DNA of 64,000 bases, from NCBI GenBank assembly GCA_030867875.1, contig JAOWCC010001501.1, forward strand, positions 17,265,524 through 17,329,523, given 5' to 3'. The notes beneath the pieces are model-generated. The model saw only the letters and a list, made by a program, of their open reading frames with translations. It was not told where the DNA came from and did not search any database. The position numbers were made by a program, and so were the translations under genes. The DNA is from Actinernus sp. WN-2022. Taxonomy: Eukaryota > Cnidaria > Anthozoa > Actiniaria > Actinernidae. Below, piece after piece: positions 40,688 through 52,345 of this stretch (the stretch's first letter is position 1; every line of letters starts with the position of its first letter).

Positions 40688-40878
40688 GGATCTGAAGATT
40701 CCTTTTTAGGGTCAGCAGCGGCAAGGTTGTTAGCACTGTGCACATGGATTGAAAATGTATTGGTCTTGATACAGTATTCCAGCGTCAGATAGAGTTCTCC
40801 TGTGATAATCAGATTTCCTGTGTGCACTGAATCTCTCTCATCATCACTACCGCCACTTATCGTATGCTCATGGCTTGC
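40688..40878 (-). CDS. SYTL: SYTL-like gene, exon with start of C2A
   Basis: Acceptor AAATTACAG at 40879; frame GCA AGC CAT gives ASHEHTISGGSDDERDSVHT, then the first C2 strands NLIITGELYLTLEYCIKTNT and FSIHVHSANNLAAADPKKES ending SDP. Donor CC|GTAAGT at 40688/40687, phase 2, joins exactly to YVKTYLLPDK. Both Asp residues of loop 1 (AADPKKESSDP) are present. The phase-0 start does not match the phase-1 end of the upstream exon, so at least one exon between is unseen. Acidic Ser-rich linkers just before C2A are usual in Slp proteins. Confidence 0.85.
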
Positions 40879-41173
40879 CTGTAATTTATAACCACAATAA
40901 TATATTTCCAGCTCTGCACGTGTAAAGTACACATGGCCGAGTGCTTCCCGGGTAGCAGTTATATGATAGCCGGGTTGGCATGTGCGGACATGTGGTTTTA
41001 CGAGGAAAAGGTAGTTCTAAGAACCTGATCTTCACGTTATTATGACAACGAACCCGAATTTCCACATTGATTGATTATTCAGAGTCGTCTATAACCCGGA
41101 ATTCCACTTATTTTCACACGAAACCCGGACCGTAGATTAGGCCAGTCAAATCCGTACCATGAACCGCTGTTGT

Positions 41174-41452
41174 AACCGGGGCCACTTTGACAACGAGAAC
41201 TAAACACATTGTAAAACGAAAATAAATCATTCCACATTACAAATCCTAGCACATCCACGCGATTTCCTTCACTCAAAAGTCTTCGACTTCAGAACGAGTC
41301 CACAAAATTGCCTTTTACCGGATCGAAGCTCGAGCAAGTTCAAATGCTATTGTCTTGTACTCGACACTGATTGGCTCAAATAACCGTAAGTTGGAATGCT
41401 TTGTTTTCGTTCTGCAATGTGATTGGTTCTCGTTGTCTAAGTGGCCCCTGTT
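41174..41452. mobile_element. MITE-like repeat, family 1 copy B
   Basis: Second copy of 139-420. Both terminal repeats are intact here: AACCGGGGCCACTTTGACAA at left, and the right end is the complement of AACAGGGGCCACTTAGACAA. 279 bp, intronic. Confidence 0.85.
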
Positions 41453-41804
41453 AGAGTTATTTAATCGCGCAGTAGACATAGGTGTATACATATACAACTT
41501 ACTAACCATAAGTGATTGACTGCACAGGTTATTATCATTGTGTACCACTGGTGGTGCCTACAACAACAAAGATCGAGTATATATGCTTTAATAAAGCCAG
41601 TTTATTAATGCCAACGGTTGCGCATGATTTTTGTCAGCCACCGATGCTAATGACGTTATGACATCACTGCAGAGGATCCTAGAATCTTTATTTATAGTAC
41701 GCAATATTGCTTGACATAGACCCCTTTTTTAAATAAGAAATAGAAGATGGTTCGCTATGTTTTGTTTAACAAATACATGTCATTTTGCCGTTGGTCTAGC
41801 CTCT

Positions 41805-41919
41805 AATAGTGCACAGATGACGTCACAACGTCACGAGAACAAAGACGTACGCCACGATGCGTAGTCGAGTACCGTGACTATTGTTCTCGTCTCGTTTTAA
41901 CGTCATCTGTGCAACTATT
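41805..41919. mobile_element. 115-bp palindromic element
   Basis: AATAGTGCACAGATGACGT with GAGAACAA at left pairs with TTGTTCTC and ACGTCATCTGTGCAACTATT at right. Contains several TGACGTCA-like words. Confidence 0.7.
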
Positions 41920-42470
41920 TGTTTTATACAATAAGCTCATCCGTGCATCTGCATGTCCTCTAATAGATCATGGCTATTGACCAATCAGAGCGCGTTTCGC
42001 TATGTTTATTGTATACTTGTTAAATAGTGGATGGTTCTCCATGTTCTATGACAAAATATTCTACGCTCGAGGTCTTAAATAGCTGCGGATGCACGAGCGG
42101 AACGCGAGTACATGTAGCAGCTTTTCAAGACCTCGAAAGTGCATTATTTTTATGGGACATATAGGAAAACCATCCGGCTATTTGTTTTATTATACAAAAT
42201 TCAATCTGTGCAGTACTCCTGCTCCGATTTTATATAATGAACACGATAACCATATTATATTTGTTAAATAATGCATGCTGAGCACAAGTCCGGTTGCGGG
42301 GAAACTACCCACCCACTCCTCCCTTGGATATACATCGTTCTATTAATGATTAACCATTAAAGATTAGGGTGAAGTGTGGGGGAGGGGTGGGTGTTTCCCT
42401 AATTGGCTCAATCCCGGTTTTTGGGAAACTACCAACCGATCCCTCCTTATATTATAAACTGGAATACCTC
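41920..42470. other. SYTL intron, nothing recognised
   Basis: AT-rich. Two similar segments ACTACC(C/A)ACC... at about 42305 and 42425 look like scraps of one repeat (GGGAAACTACC words). Confidence 0.35.
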
Positions 42471-42629
42471 ATATCCAGCTGTCTTTGCCAGCTCTGCCAG
42501 GGTTGGTCTCCTTTCCTCGTGTTTATTGCCTTTGCCCTCGAGCTTCTTACGAGCCGAACGTGGAGAATATATCGAACCTTTATTTCGATCTAAAAGAGAT
42601 GTTTAGAGGAAACAATGCATCAGAACGTG

Positions 42630-43222
42630 TGTCAGGAGCCCATTACCAGGAACGTTCCTATGTCACAGGAGCCCATTACCAGGAGCGTTCCTATGTCATG
42701 GGAGCCCATTACCAGGAGCGTTCCTATGTCATGGGAGCCCATTACCAGGAGCGTTCCTATGTCATGGGAGCCCATTACCAGGAGCGTTCCTATGTCACAG
42801 GAGCCCATTACCAGGAGCGTTCCTATGTCATGGGAGCCCATTACCAGGAGCGTTCCTATGTCATGGGAGCCCATTACCAGGAGCGTTCCTATGTCACAGG
42901 AGCCCATTACCAGGAGCGTTCCTATGTCACAGGAGCCCATTACCAGGAGCGTTCCTATGTCATGGGCTGGGCTTCCAGCACAGGAGCAGATGTAGCTATA
43001 TTTAGAATTCGAATTCCCGCGTTGAAAGTGAGAAGAATGATAATGAATAATAATGAGAAGTGACGTATAACTATCTAATTGGCTAAGACAACATGGCCTT
43101 TGTTTATTTCGCGCGAAATGCAATTCTAAATATAGCCACATCTACTCCTGTGCTGGGAACAGAACCAATGGGGAAGATGGACGCTCCTGGTAATGGGCTC
43201 CTGGTAATTGCCTCCTGGTGTG
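42630..43222. mobile_element. Foldback-like element with expanded 33-bp repeat
   Basis: About ten copies of a 33-bp unit (GAGCCCATTACCAGGAGCGT and onward) fill 42630-42968. Next comes CCAGCACAGGAGCAGATGTA at 42975, whose inverted partner (CATCTACTCCTGTGCTGG) ends at about 43155. Beyond that partner, an inverted copy and a half of the same 33-bp unit lies at about 43180-43219. So both ends of one palindromic element carry the unit, with one side expanded. Because 33 is divisible by 3, several frames stay open across it; those ORFs are not genes. Confidence 0.8.
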
Positions 43223-43707
43223 TGAGTATTGTGGTTCCTGACCCTTTTATTTCCAGCAAGAGAGAATGTAGTCTCCTTCGCAGCCGTTATGGTCTCTGTC
43301 ACGCAACGCTGAGGCAAGAGAACGAATCTCGGTGCCCCATGATTTTGAAATTTATTTTACAATCGCGTCATGTGATGTAATTAATTTTTATCTCATTCTG
43401 GTAGGCTATTCTCGTTAATGACCCATTGTTTATATCGTCTGTGTCCTCATGGAATCTTTATAAACCACCCCTAAGCACGACACAATCACTTGATGTCAAT
43501 CAAGAATAATTTCTTAACATAACCAGTCTGTGGTTTGTTAATCTATAAAAATAACAAAATATCTAAAAATAGATTTCAAGAATTTATCATTGCAACAGGT
43601 GATTCGTTCTCTTACCTCATTTTCTCTTGCTCACATGTATACTTTCTAATTATAAAATGTAAAAAAGGAATTCGTTTATGTATGGTATCACAAGATTATT
43701 TTTGTGA

Positions 43708-43945
43708 TACGGGCTGCTATTGTGGCGCAATGTGCTGCCGTGCAGTTTACAATCATGAGCGATTGTTAGTAACTCAGAATACCTGGCTGTTGTGTCGGTT
43801 GACAATCCTCTACTCTTTCTCTTAATAACACAACAGGTTCTTTCACGTCCCCCTCGTATAGATTAGAAGAGGAAGGAGACAAGGCCAACGGCTGATACGT
43901 CCCTGCCCAAGGACGCGGCCGGAATTTGAACCCCAGACCTCCCGC
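43708..43945. repeat. Dispersed repeat, SINE-like, copy A
   Basis: Matches 51525-51722 (TTTACAATCATGAGCG, AACACAACAGGTT, GAAGAGGAAGGAGACAAGGC). Its end on the minus strand has GGTCTGGGGTTCAAATTCC, a B-box-like string, after GTAGAGCGCGGGAG. Possibly a tRNA-derived SINE. Confidence 0.6.
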
Positions 43946-44080
43946 GCTCTACATTAAGTTTGATTATATATATATTAAACAACCGATCTAGTAGACAAAT
44001 ATATTAATTTAAAAGAGAGAGAGACTAATGGTAAATTTTCGCTTCAAGAACATTTGACCACAGTTTCAGAAAGAACACGA

Positions 44081-44313
44081 TAAAAGAACATTACATACCA
44101 AAAATGAGGTGAATACGATGAAACGCGGCCGAGATATAGGCATTGCAATATAAATTTTTCTTCAACAAATCACTGTATTTTTGTCCTGGCTCCTAATGTT
44201 ATGAGCCAGGACAAACATACAGTGATTTGCTAAAGACATTATATATTCCAATGCCCGTATCTCGGCCGCTTTTCATCGTATACACCTCATTTTTGGTATG
44301 TAATGTTCTTTTA
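44081..44313. mobile_element. 233-bp hairpin element near SYTL donor
   Basis: TAAAAGAACATTACATACCA pairs with TGGTATGTAATGTTCTTTTA, and the arms run about 110 bp to a centre TTTGTCCTGGCTC/GAGCCAGGACAAA. It lies in the intron 80-315 bp past the donor of exon 44396-45108. Confidence 0.88.
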
Positions 44314-44395
44314 ATATATTGCTCTTTCCGAATCGGTGGTCCGAAAATTTTGCAAATTTGTGACGTCACACTTCGGTACCCTATAGTATACTTAC

Positions 44396-45108
44396 GAAGG
44401 CAGCCATCTATTTGGTCACGTGATATTTTGCGTTGCTGGGGTGACCCTCTTTTTTTCAAGTCTTCTTGAATGAGTTCCTCGTTTATCGGTCTTGGTACGG
44501 TAACCACGTCCGTGCTGTGCCTTCTCCTCAAGTCAAGCGTCGGAGACAGTGTCGCTCCTTCGAAGAACAGCACGTTCTCAGTATTACGCCTTGATGCCTT
44601 CGGACTAGACTCGAGCTTTTTCGATTTCTCCGCGGGAACGTCCGGCTCAGGTTCTGTGATGACTGTTTTGACTTCGGGAACAGTCTTCTGACTTTCAGCG
44701 TCACTCGGCATGATCTCGGAATAGTTCGGTTCAGCTTCGGAACCATTCGACGTTTCAATTGTAATCGTTCTGTCTTCGGAACTACATGTTGTGCTATTCG
44801 GGGTGCTCTCGGGATCTTCGTCCTTGTTGTCGAAGGGTAATTTAATTTTCATGAAGTCGTTGAAGGACTTTAGAAAAGAAGACCCCACCCCTTTGTCTTT
44901 CTCTCCTTCATTCACGACATATGCCATGTTCTCGTAGACCTCTTTATCGCTTTTACCAGAATCTGGATTTTGTCCCTCGCTATTTTGAGGCAGGCCTTTG
45001 CTCACAGGCTGATCCGTAGGAGGATACGATTCTTCGATGTTCTCTTTCTTCTTAGCCTCTGAATCACTGTCGGTGTTCTCCTTAGCGTTGAAGCGAGTGA
45101 ATCCAGAG
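44396..45108 (-). CDS. SYTL: SYTL-like gene, large linker exon
   Basis: Acceptor TTCCACTTTAG (45119-45109) and donor CTTC|GTAAGT at 44396/44395; 713 bp, open in one frame only. The product is Ser/Glu/Lys-rich and low in hydrophobics, with short possible docking segments (FLKSFNDFMKIKLPFD, VYENMAYVVNEG). KLESSPKASRRNTENVLF and DLRRRHSTDVVTV look like basophilic kinase sites. This is the disordered linker expected N-terminal to C2A. It starts in phase 2 and ends in phase 1. No Rab-binding SHD with its zinc finger was found in the window, so it may lie to the right or be absent. Confidence 0.8.
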
Positions 45109-45329
45109 CTAAAGTGGAAAATAATACACCGGGGTTAAATTTCTGCTCAGTTACTGCCACTGATACAAGGCGTTTTTTTCATAACTTAGTATTACTAGGC
45201 AGACTGTGTTTCGACCGACCAAACTCGGCTGATCAAATATGGAAGGTCGTGATTCGCGAAACACTTCTTCAGGTAATATGTATTTAATTGTGTGTATCAA
45301 TAAACATGTTTGCATTTTATTTAACATTC

Positions 45330-45931
45330 TTAAAGTGCCCCTACGATCAAATTTTGACATATCAATGTTTTTGCATATTCATAAAGTAGAGTTCATATAT
45401 TATTACCAGTTCAAATTGTTTTTCGATACAACGACAGGAAGTCTTATTTTTTTAGCTCCGAATATTGAATCTACACGTCCGCCATTACTGGAAGCCGTGC
45501 CCTTTGTTCAGCTTTAAACAAAGGTTTATTCACCGGAAATGATGTCATACACTTAACGCTCGCCTGCAGAACACAACGCCTGGAGGCATATTTCTACTAA
45601 AAACGTCTTCACGTACATAAGAAGAAAGTTATATTTATCTTTGCGAGGTTGGCTACTTTTTTATGCACGCTATTTCGCGCCACGAGGTTGTCGTGTTAAG
45701 TGTATGACATCACTTCCGGTGAATAAACCTTTGTTTAAAGCTGAACAAAGGGCACGGCTTCCAGCAATGGCGGACAGGATTTTACCGGTAAACTCTCCTA
45801 AAATTTGTGGTTTAAGATGCTCATTTGGGAATATTTTTTACTATTTCGGATATTTCTAATACTGATTGACCTATAGACACTGAAAAAGTGGCAAATCGAA
45901 ATGGTAAATTTTCGTCGTAGTGGCACTTTAA
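45330..45931. mobile_element. TTAA-ended element, 602 bp
   Basis: Ends TTAAAGTGCCCCTACGATC and its near complement (GTCGTAGTGGCACTTTAA). A second, inner inverted pair (GAAGCCGTGCCCTTTGTTCA with its complement, about 45491 and 45765) makes most of the element self-complementary. No ORF with a domain. Confidence 0.85.
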
Positions 45932-46498
45932 CAATGGGCGTAGTCAGTTGGTTACAATATATTTTAATGCGGAACTTCTTTTGGGGTTCATTTATATGAA
46001 CGAAGTCTTAAAAACCAGCCAGTCTGTGAGTTTTATCTGATTTCAGTATAGTAGGAGCAAACATTAATTCTATAAAGTCACAATCGCCCCAGTCGTTCAA
46101 AAACTGCCTGCATTCGAGAGAGAATTTAACTAAGTGGTGTAGGCTAACTATTATAATTTATCTCGACTAACTAATCAGTTTTTAAACAATATATATTTTG
46201 TAAAGTACACTGCATTTCCATGCTCATTGATGTAGACGTGCCAGCTGCGCCAAAATGTTCTCACTTCTTTAAAAGACTTAAGTGTCTCCCTAACAATCTC
46301 ACGAGCGTAAACATTATTGGAATATAACTTGGCGAGCAAATGGAGAACGATTAAACTGTGATGCTTGTGGCTATGCGTATAATTTGTATAGCAAAATATA
46401 CGTCAAATTCAGTTTCTAGTTTAACAAACCAAATTAGAATTACTCAGCAAATTAGATCGAAGGGTAAAGAAATTCTAAAGTTTTCATTTCGAACTTAC

Positions 46499-46552
46499 TT
46501 GAATATTCGGTTTGATTTCCAACTATAACTGAGTGCTGAAGTACGAACTTTT
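46499..46552 (-). CDS. SYTL: Candidate short SYTL exon
   Basis: Acceptor GGAGCAG at 46553 and a strong donor CAA|GTAAGT at 46499/46498. Read in phase 2 it gives KVRTSALSYSWKSNRIF and ends two bases into a codon completed by the C that opens exon 45108. Both phases fit the neighbouring exons. There is no homology to lean on. Confidence 0.35.
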
Positions 46553-47230
46553 CTGCTCCAGTTTCAAAGAAGTTCTACTGCCAGAAAGCCATTTTTACAC
46601 ACTGATAAGCCACCGCAAAAGTTTAAAATGACAGTACTGGCCGACGATGGCCATCTGTTGAGTTATTTGGTTTTTATGGTTTTTGATCAATGGTAGGTTT
46701 GCATGTTGACTTAGTTTAGTCAAGAATACAGCTGATTAAAGCCGTAAAGGTTGGATATAATTAAAAACAAAAAAGCAATTACTAAAGCAAGAGAAGGAAA
46801 TCCCCAAAAATATATTGGGTGAATTCCAGTCCATGCCGAACGCCAATCTAAATTACATTACTGTCAGATAACGTATAACACAAATTTCACTGTAACCCTC
46901 CTTGTATTTTCCGACAATCCTCTGCGCTCGAAAACATTTAAATCACCGTTGTAGAATCGGCAGAAGAGGGATTTTGAAGCTTGGAAAAAAGCAAATCAGT
47001 GAAAATTAAAGCTATTACCACGGCGCTGTCATGCGGAAATATAGATAAATAAGATTTCTATTGGAGAAACTTCTGTCAAATGAAGTTATTAAATGAGAAG
47101 TACTAAATACAGGAATTGCGGGACATGCACTGAACACACGCGACTCGGGAAAAACATTTGAAGAAATTAACCTTCGCCAACGATGAATCACGGGGATTTG
47201 AAAACTTCACTTTCTTTGAGAAACGATGGA
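46553..47230. other. Intronic DNA, nothing recognised
   Basis: AT-rich with no repeat or exon that I can support. Confidence 0.4.
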
Positions 47231-47387
47231 GGGCCATCCCTTCATGTAGGATGACACGAATTGCTACCAAATTGTATTCTATTGTATTGTATTGTGTTGC
47301 GTTCTATTGTTGTATTGAATTGTATTGTGTTGTATTCTCTTGTATTTTTGGTAAAAATTCGTGTCGTCCTACATAAAGGGATTGCCC
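47231..47387. mobile_element. Hairpin element with ATTGT pentanucleotide core
   Basis: GGGCCATCCCTTCATGTAGG and ACACGAATT...CCAAA pair with TTTGG...AATTCGTGT and CCTACATAAAGGGATTGCCC. The loop (about 47275-47345) is an (ATTGT)n/(ATTCT)n microsatellite. Confidence 0.8.
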
Positions 47388-47534
47388 GATGGAGAAACAA
47401 GTATTGCTGATACTGCGAACTCTCTTATTGATGTTTTCACTTTAATTTCAAACAAAGCTTTTAAGGTCGCCGGTATGTATTGTGTTGTATCCCCATCAAC
47501 CTCTCTGGAATCAGGCGGGTATATATATATAGAC

Positions 47535-47536
<2 letters not shown>

Positions 47537-47568
<32 letters not shown>
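47537..47568. repeat. (AG)n microsatellite
   Basis: Sixteen AG units directly after TATATATATATAGACCC. Confidence 0.98.
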
Positions 47569-47569
<1 letters not shown>

Positions 47570-47962
47570 AGTTGAGTGTATGTCATATAATGTAATCGCG
47601 ACCTTTGAAACTAATATTAAATGCCCATCGTACAGGGGATCGCGATATACTGATTTATTTGAAGTGCTCTTAGAAGCACGTTAGTTGGAAGGTGACGAGT
47701 GTGATTCATTTTCCCTGAATGTCCTCCAGGTAGTGATAGCTCTGGTATTTTCCACTTATATCTGATGTGGTCAGTGTTGGCAAAAGCTTTTTGGAATTAA
47801 TCAAAGTACCGGTTTCCCTGCTAGCAGAGGTCTTGCTACAGTAAAACATTCAAGTATCCCCTTTATTGTTACCTGGAGAGATATCTTACACTGGAACAGG
47901 GGTTCATAACTAGGAGCGTCCATTCTCTCCTTCTCCACGCCATGACAATAAAAAATAAGAAA

Positions 47963-48559
47963 CATACTTTCTTTCTCCTCCTACTCCTCCCCCCTCCCCT
48001 CCTCTCCCCCTCAAAAAAATATTTATTTCTTCCCCCTCCTTCTACTCCTCCTCCTCCTCCTCCTCAAAAAATATAATTACTCTACTGCTCCAAAAACAAT
48101 ATTTTAGGAGGAAGAGGAGGAGGAGGAGAAGAAGGAGGAGGAGGAGGAAGAGAAATTATATGTTTTTAGGAAGAGGAGGAGGAAAACGAGAACGAGGAGG
48201 AGGAGGAGGAACAGGAAGAGGAGAAGGAGGACGATGAAGAGGAGGAGGAGGAAGAGGGGAAGGAGGAAGAGGAAGAGAAGAAGGAGGAAGAGAAAGAGGA
48301 GGAGGAGGAGGAACAGGAAGAGGAGAAGGAGGACGATGAAGCGGAGGAGGAGGAAGAGGGGAAGGAGGAAGAGGAAGAGAAGAAGGAGGAAGAGAAAGAG
48401 GAAGAGGAAGAGGAGAAGGAGGAAGAGGAAGAGGAGAAGGAGGAAGAGGAGAAGGAAGAGGAAGAGGAAGAGGAGGTGGAAGAGGAAGAGGAAGAGGAAG
48501 AGGAGAAGGAGGAAGAGGAGAAGGAGGAAGAGGAGAAGGAGGAAGAGGAGGAAGAGGAA

Positions 48560-48599
<40 letters not shown>

Positions 48600-48823
48600 A
48601 AGAGGAAGAGGAAGAGGAAGAGGAAGAGGAAGAGGAAGAGGAAGAGGAAGAGGAAGAGGAAGAGGAAGAGGAAGAGGAAGATGAAGAGGAAGTGGAAGAG
48701 GAAGAGGAAGAGGAAGAGGAAGAGGAAGAGGAGGAGGAAGATGAGGAGGAAGAAGAGAAGGAGGAGGAGGAAGAGGAGGGGGAGGAGGAGGAAGAGGAGG
48801 AGGAGGAGGAGAGAAATTATTAA
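47963..48823. repeat. Polypyrimidine/polypurine GGA-rich satellite
   Basis: Pyrimidine-rich (CCT)n blocks at 47967-48064 are followed, after an AT-rich spacer, by about 720 bp of nearly pure purine made of GGA and GAA units (48106-48823). Open frames through it (poly-Glu, poly-Lys/Arg, or poly-Leu on the other strand) are artefacts. Such tracts can form triplex DNA, and the facing blocks can fold back. Confidence 0.97.
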
Positions 48824-49472
48824 AAAAGATCGAGGAGGAGGACGACTAGATGCTCTACAACGGGGTAGCGTAGGGGTATCCAAACGGTAGCGTAGGATAG
48901 TGTAGGGGTAGCCAAAGTGTAACGCACTAGACTAGAGTAGACTGGAAAAGAATATAATTTATAGACTAGAGTACCTACACTAGACTAGCCGAATCTAGGG
49001 CATTAATGAATTTTCCTCTCTTAAGTAAAAACTCAACTGCCTGTAGCATTTGTCAACAAGAATTTCCACTCAGAAAACATCCAATGAAACAAATCATAAA
49101 GCAGTGTAATCATTGTAACAGGGCACGACATATCAACCAAAGAACTGAGAAAGAGGACTATTATTTCTAACAAACTACTGATGGCTCTTCAGTTGTCGCT
49201 AATCCCTAAGAACAATAGCAACGTTGATCTACTAAGCCATAGCGGAGTTACTGTAAAGGTTTAGAAATTGAGTTCTCAACTCAGAATTATCTTATGAGTG
49301 ATAGTGGAGTTAATAATTGTAAGGAAAGTAATAAATATATTCTAGGGGTTCTGCTATTCAGCTGAAAAAGCGACCGCAGCAATAATTATTTGGAATGAAG
49401 ACTTGCTCAGACTTGCCCAGAACCCTAGACGCTCATCAAGAGCCTTGGCAACCAGTAACTTATTAATATTGA
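48824..49472. other. No gene; TAGACTAGAG words
   Basis: About 48850-48990 has diverged repeats of GGTAGCGTAGG and AGACTAGAGTA. The remainder shows nothing. Confidence 0.4.
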
Positions 49473-49795
49473 TCATTACTCTACACTATTACTTATTAAT
49501 TATTCATTGCTCACTATTATTACTCATTAATATTGATACTCATTAATTATTCATTGCGCGCTATTATTACTCATTAATCATTCATTGCGCACTATTATTA
49601 CTCATTTATTATTCATTGCGCACTATTATTACTCATTAATTATTCATTGCGCACTATTATTACTCATTATTTATTCATTGCGCGCTATTATTACTCATTA
49701 ATTATCCATTGCGCACTATTATTACTCATTATTTATTCATTGCGCGCTATTATTACTCATTAATTATCCATTGCGCACTATTAATGCTCATTAAT
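49473..49795. repeat. 31-bp minisatellite
   Basis: About ten units of roughly 31 bp: ATTATTACTCATTAATTATT then CATTGCGC(A/G)CT. Units are nearly identical from 49560 onward; the first are shortened. Confidence 0.95.
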
Positions 49796-51085
49796 GATTT
49801 CCGAGGTAGCCAGGATCATACCGTCTATGACGACAGCCGAGAAGTTCTAGGAACTTGTTTACCTGTGAGCCCTAGCCAGAATTTCATATTAATAATAATA
49901 TTAAATACTGTTTATTGCACTCACATGCAGAATAAAATTGAATTAACAAGTGGCAATACAAATATGAATATAACTATGTTGTAACTATATAACAATAAAT
50001 ATGAATATGAGATACTAATTACAGATGCAGAATACACTGCTATCACATTACTAATAACCCCTAATACCTAAAAGTTAAAAAGTCTTCTTTGCTTCGAAGT
50101 TTTATGGTTCGGGTAAAGAGTTTAGTATTGTGAGTGCATGTGACTTTTCGTTCTTCGGTCTATATGATATGATCTAGGCACAACCGATTTTCCCAGAGTC
50201 AAACTCACGCATACAAGCGTTTTGCAGACCTGTCCGCTGACATTTACTGGGATCGAGGTTTTGCAAAATAAAACCGGAATAGGAGTTTTAATTTAATTAT
50301 TAATTTCCGGACATATATCAACACTCTTTGATATGTATCCCCCGGCTCTCTCTACCATTAGCAGCTAACCTTTTAATGTAAGTCTGCAAAAAATGCATCA
50401 GTTTTGCCCACGATCAATTATCCATTTTGTAAACTTGAAAAGTACTGGGACCAAGCATGGACCGTGTGTGTAAAGTTAGTTAAATAAAGAAATAAACTCC
50501 ATCGCAAGAAATTAAAGATCACTTCAAATTAGAATGTTTACCGAGTTTGGAGACGTTTGGCTCAACATTAATCCGTTGGAAAGCTTTCAAATATAACCAA
50601 AATAAGTTTATTTCTTTATTCAGTTGAATGGCTTACACAATCGGACTACACTCGGATCCAGTCCTTGTTTTATTGCCTCATTTCAGATCACGTGTACCGT
50701 TCCACTGTGTATTGTTTCCTATATTTCCTGCCGAAGATACATTGATATGGTAAGTCTCGAAGATAGAATCCTTTTCTGGCCCCAACTGAGGATTTGAAAT
50801 GGCGCAACAAACACGCAAAGTAAAAGGGGCTATTAATACTCGTGTTTAGTAAGAAAACAACGTACAATTTATAATGCAATATAATATTTTGGCTATCCGA
50901 ACTGTTCACAGCTGTATGTATAAAACAATTCCAATTAAAGTATTGTGACTTATGTTAGACCTCGTGGCGCTTTCTTTGTAACATGTAGTTAAAAAGAAGA
51001 AAGTGCTAATTAAAATGCAGCTATCAAAAAGGCAATTTACATTACAGACCGGGAACCAAATGGATAGGACCCGATTCAAACGTCG
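49796..51085. other. Intronic DNA, nothing firm
   Basis: AATAATATTAAATACTGTTT near 49890 could be a LINE tail. AGTTAGTTAAATAAAGAAATAAAC (about 50476) has an imperfect inverted partner near 50605. No exon supported. Confidence 0.35.
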
Positions 51086-51171
51086 AACTTTTCATGCGCC
51101 GAACGCAATTGAAACAAAATATAATTCGGCGGCTTCTTTTGATCTAATTAGGTTCGGCGCATGAAAAGTAG
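51086..51171. repeat. Short inverted repeat (GGCGCATGAAAAGT)
   Basis: AACTTTTCATGCGCCGAAC and GTTCGGCGCATGAAAAGTA are inverted 19-bp ends 86 bp apart. Probably a tiny MITE. Confidence 0.65.
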
Positions 51172-51524
51172 AACCTAAGGCTTGTGAATGCATCTTTTCG
51201 CAGGGATTCTCGAATGACTGAATTCTAAAGGCGATTTTTTCAACAACAACAAAATTGATACTGAAGAATTTCAGAAGATGAAGAGATTCGAGATTCAATA
51301 TTTTAATATGTCGTCATGCCAACTAGAGAAATATTATATGAGATGAGAGGAAACTACTCCTTTTATGTTCCTCCTCCTCTTCACCCGATTACTGCTAACA
51401 ACTAGTGCTACTATTGTTACTACTAGGAACTATTATTATTATTATATACTAAGAAAAACAATTGTTCATTTATATAGCGCAAATTCTATATGATTACATT
51501 CAAATGCGAGGACTTATTGTTACT

Positions 51525-51741
51525 ATGATACGGATTGCTTTTGTGGCTCAATGTGCTGGCAGAGTTTACAATCATGAGTGTTTGTTAGTATCTCCAGAAT
51601 ACAGGCTATTGTACCAAGAGACAATCCCCTACTCGTTAGAGAAATAGCACAACAGGTTATTTTATGTCCCCCTCAGATAGATTGGAAGAGGAAGGAGACA
51701 AGGCCACCCGCTACCTTCCGCACACAAGAACGGCACATTAC
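51525..51741. repeat. Dispersed repeat, SINE-like, copy B
   Basis: Copy of 43708-43945. Its end is interrupted by the poly-G element inserted at 51750. Confidence 0.6.
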
Positions 51742-51749
51742 CACAGAGC

Positions 51750-52345
51750 CCCCGGGGGGGGGGGGGTACTCCTGTTTGTGACGTATTATGTATGTGCCGC
51801 CCGGGTGGGTCAGGGTTTTGAGCTCGGTTTGGGCAGATAGGGTCAGGGTTTTGACCTGATTTGGGCAGATCAGGGTCAGGATTTGAGTATAATTTGGGTG
51901 CAGTCAGGGTCGGGGTTCAGTATTTTTTAGGCAGTTAGGGTTCAGTTTTATTTAGCTACTATGTCAAAAAAGACATTCTGTTGCCGCATTTTGATCGCCT
52001 GCCCACATGCAAGCACTGAGGTTCCCATACATCGTGACGCCGCTAATTCGTACTTCAGTACTTATCTATGTACTACATCTGCTGATTTGTTTACCCAATG
52101 ACACGTCCCGACTTGAAATGTTCCGTATTTTGCATGCAATCCGGGTACGCGGTATACCGGCCGGTGTATATATCCGACCGTGTTTTGAAAACAATTTAAA
52201 GAAGGGGCAATCAGGTTTTTTTTTTTCCCAAAAGGGGGCAATCAGGGTTTTGGAGCTCGGATTGGGTCAAACAGGGTCAGGGTTTGAGCCTCTTGGCCTC
52301 ACATACATACCCATTTTTCATGTAAGTACCCCCCCCCCCCCCGGG
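51750..52345. mobile_element. Poly-G-ended element with 8-bp target duplication
   Basis: CACAGAGC directly flanks it (51742-51749, 52346-52353). Ends are CCC(C)GGGGGGGGGGGGG then TACT, inverted at the right. Inside, GGTCAGGGTTTTGA-type words repeat near both ends. An 8-bp duplication fits the hAT superfamily. No transposase. Confidence 0.85.

Noticed and set aside
42485..43141. Open frames with an 11-residue repeat (GAHYQERSYVM and similar) on both strands
   Set aside because: They arise because a 33-bp minisatellite unit is divisible by three; the same array is open in several frames and belongs to a foldback-like element.
48104..48890. Long open frames giving poly-Glu, poly-Lys/Arg or poly-Leu proteins
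   Set aside because: They are translations of a GGA/GAA simple repeat in several frames and have no domain or splice context.
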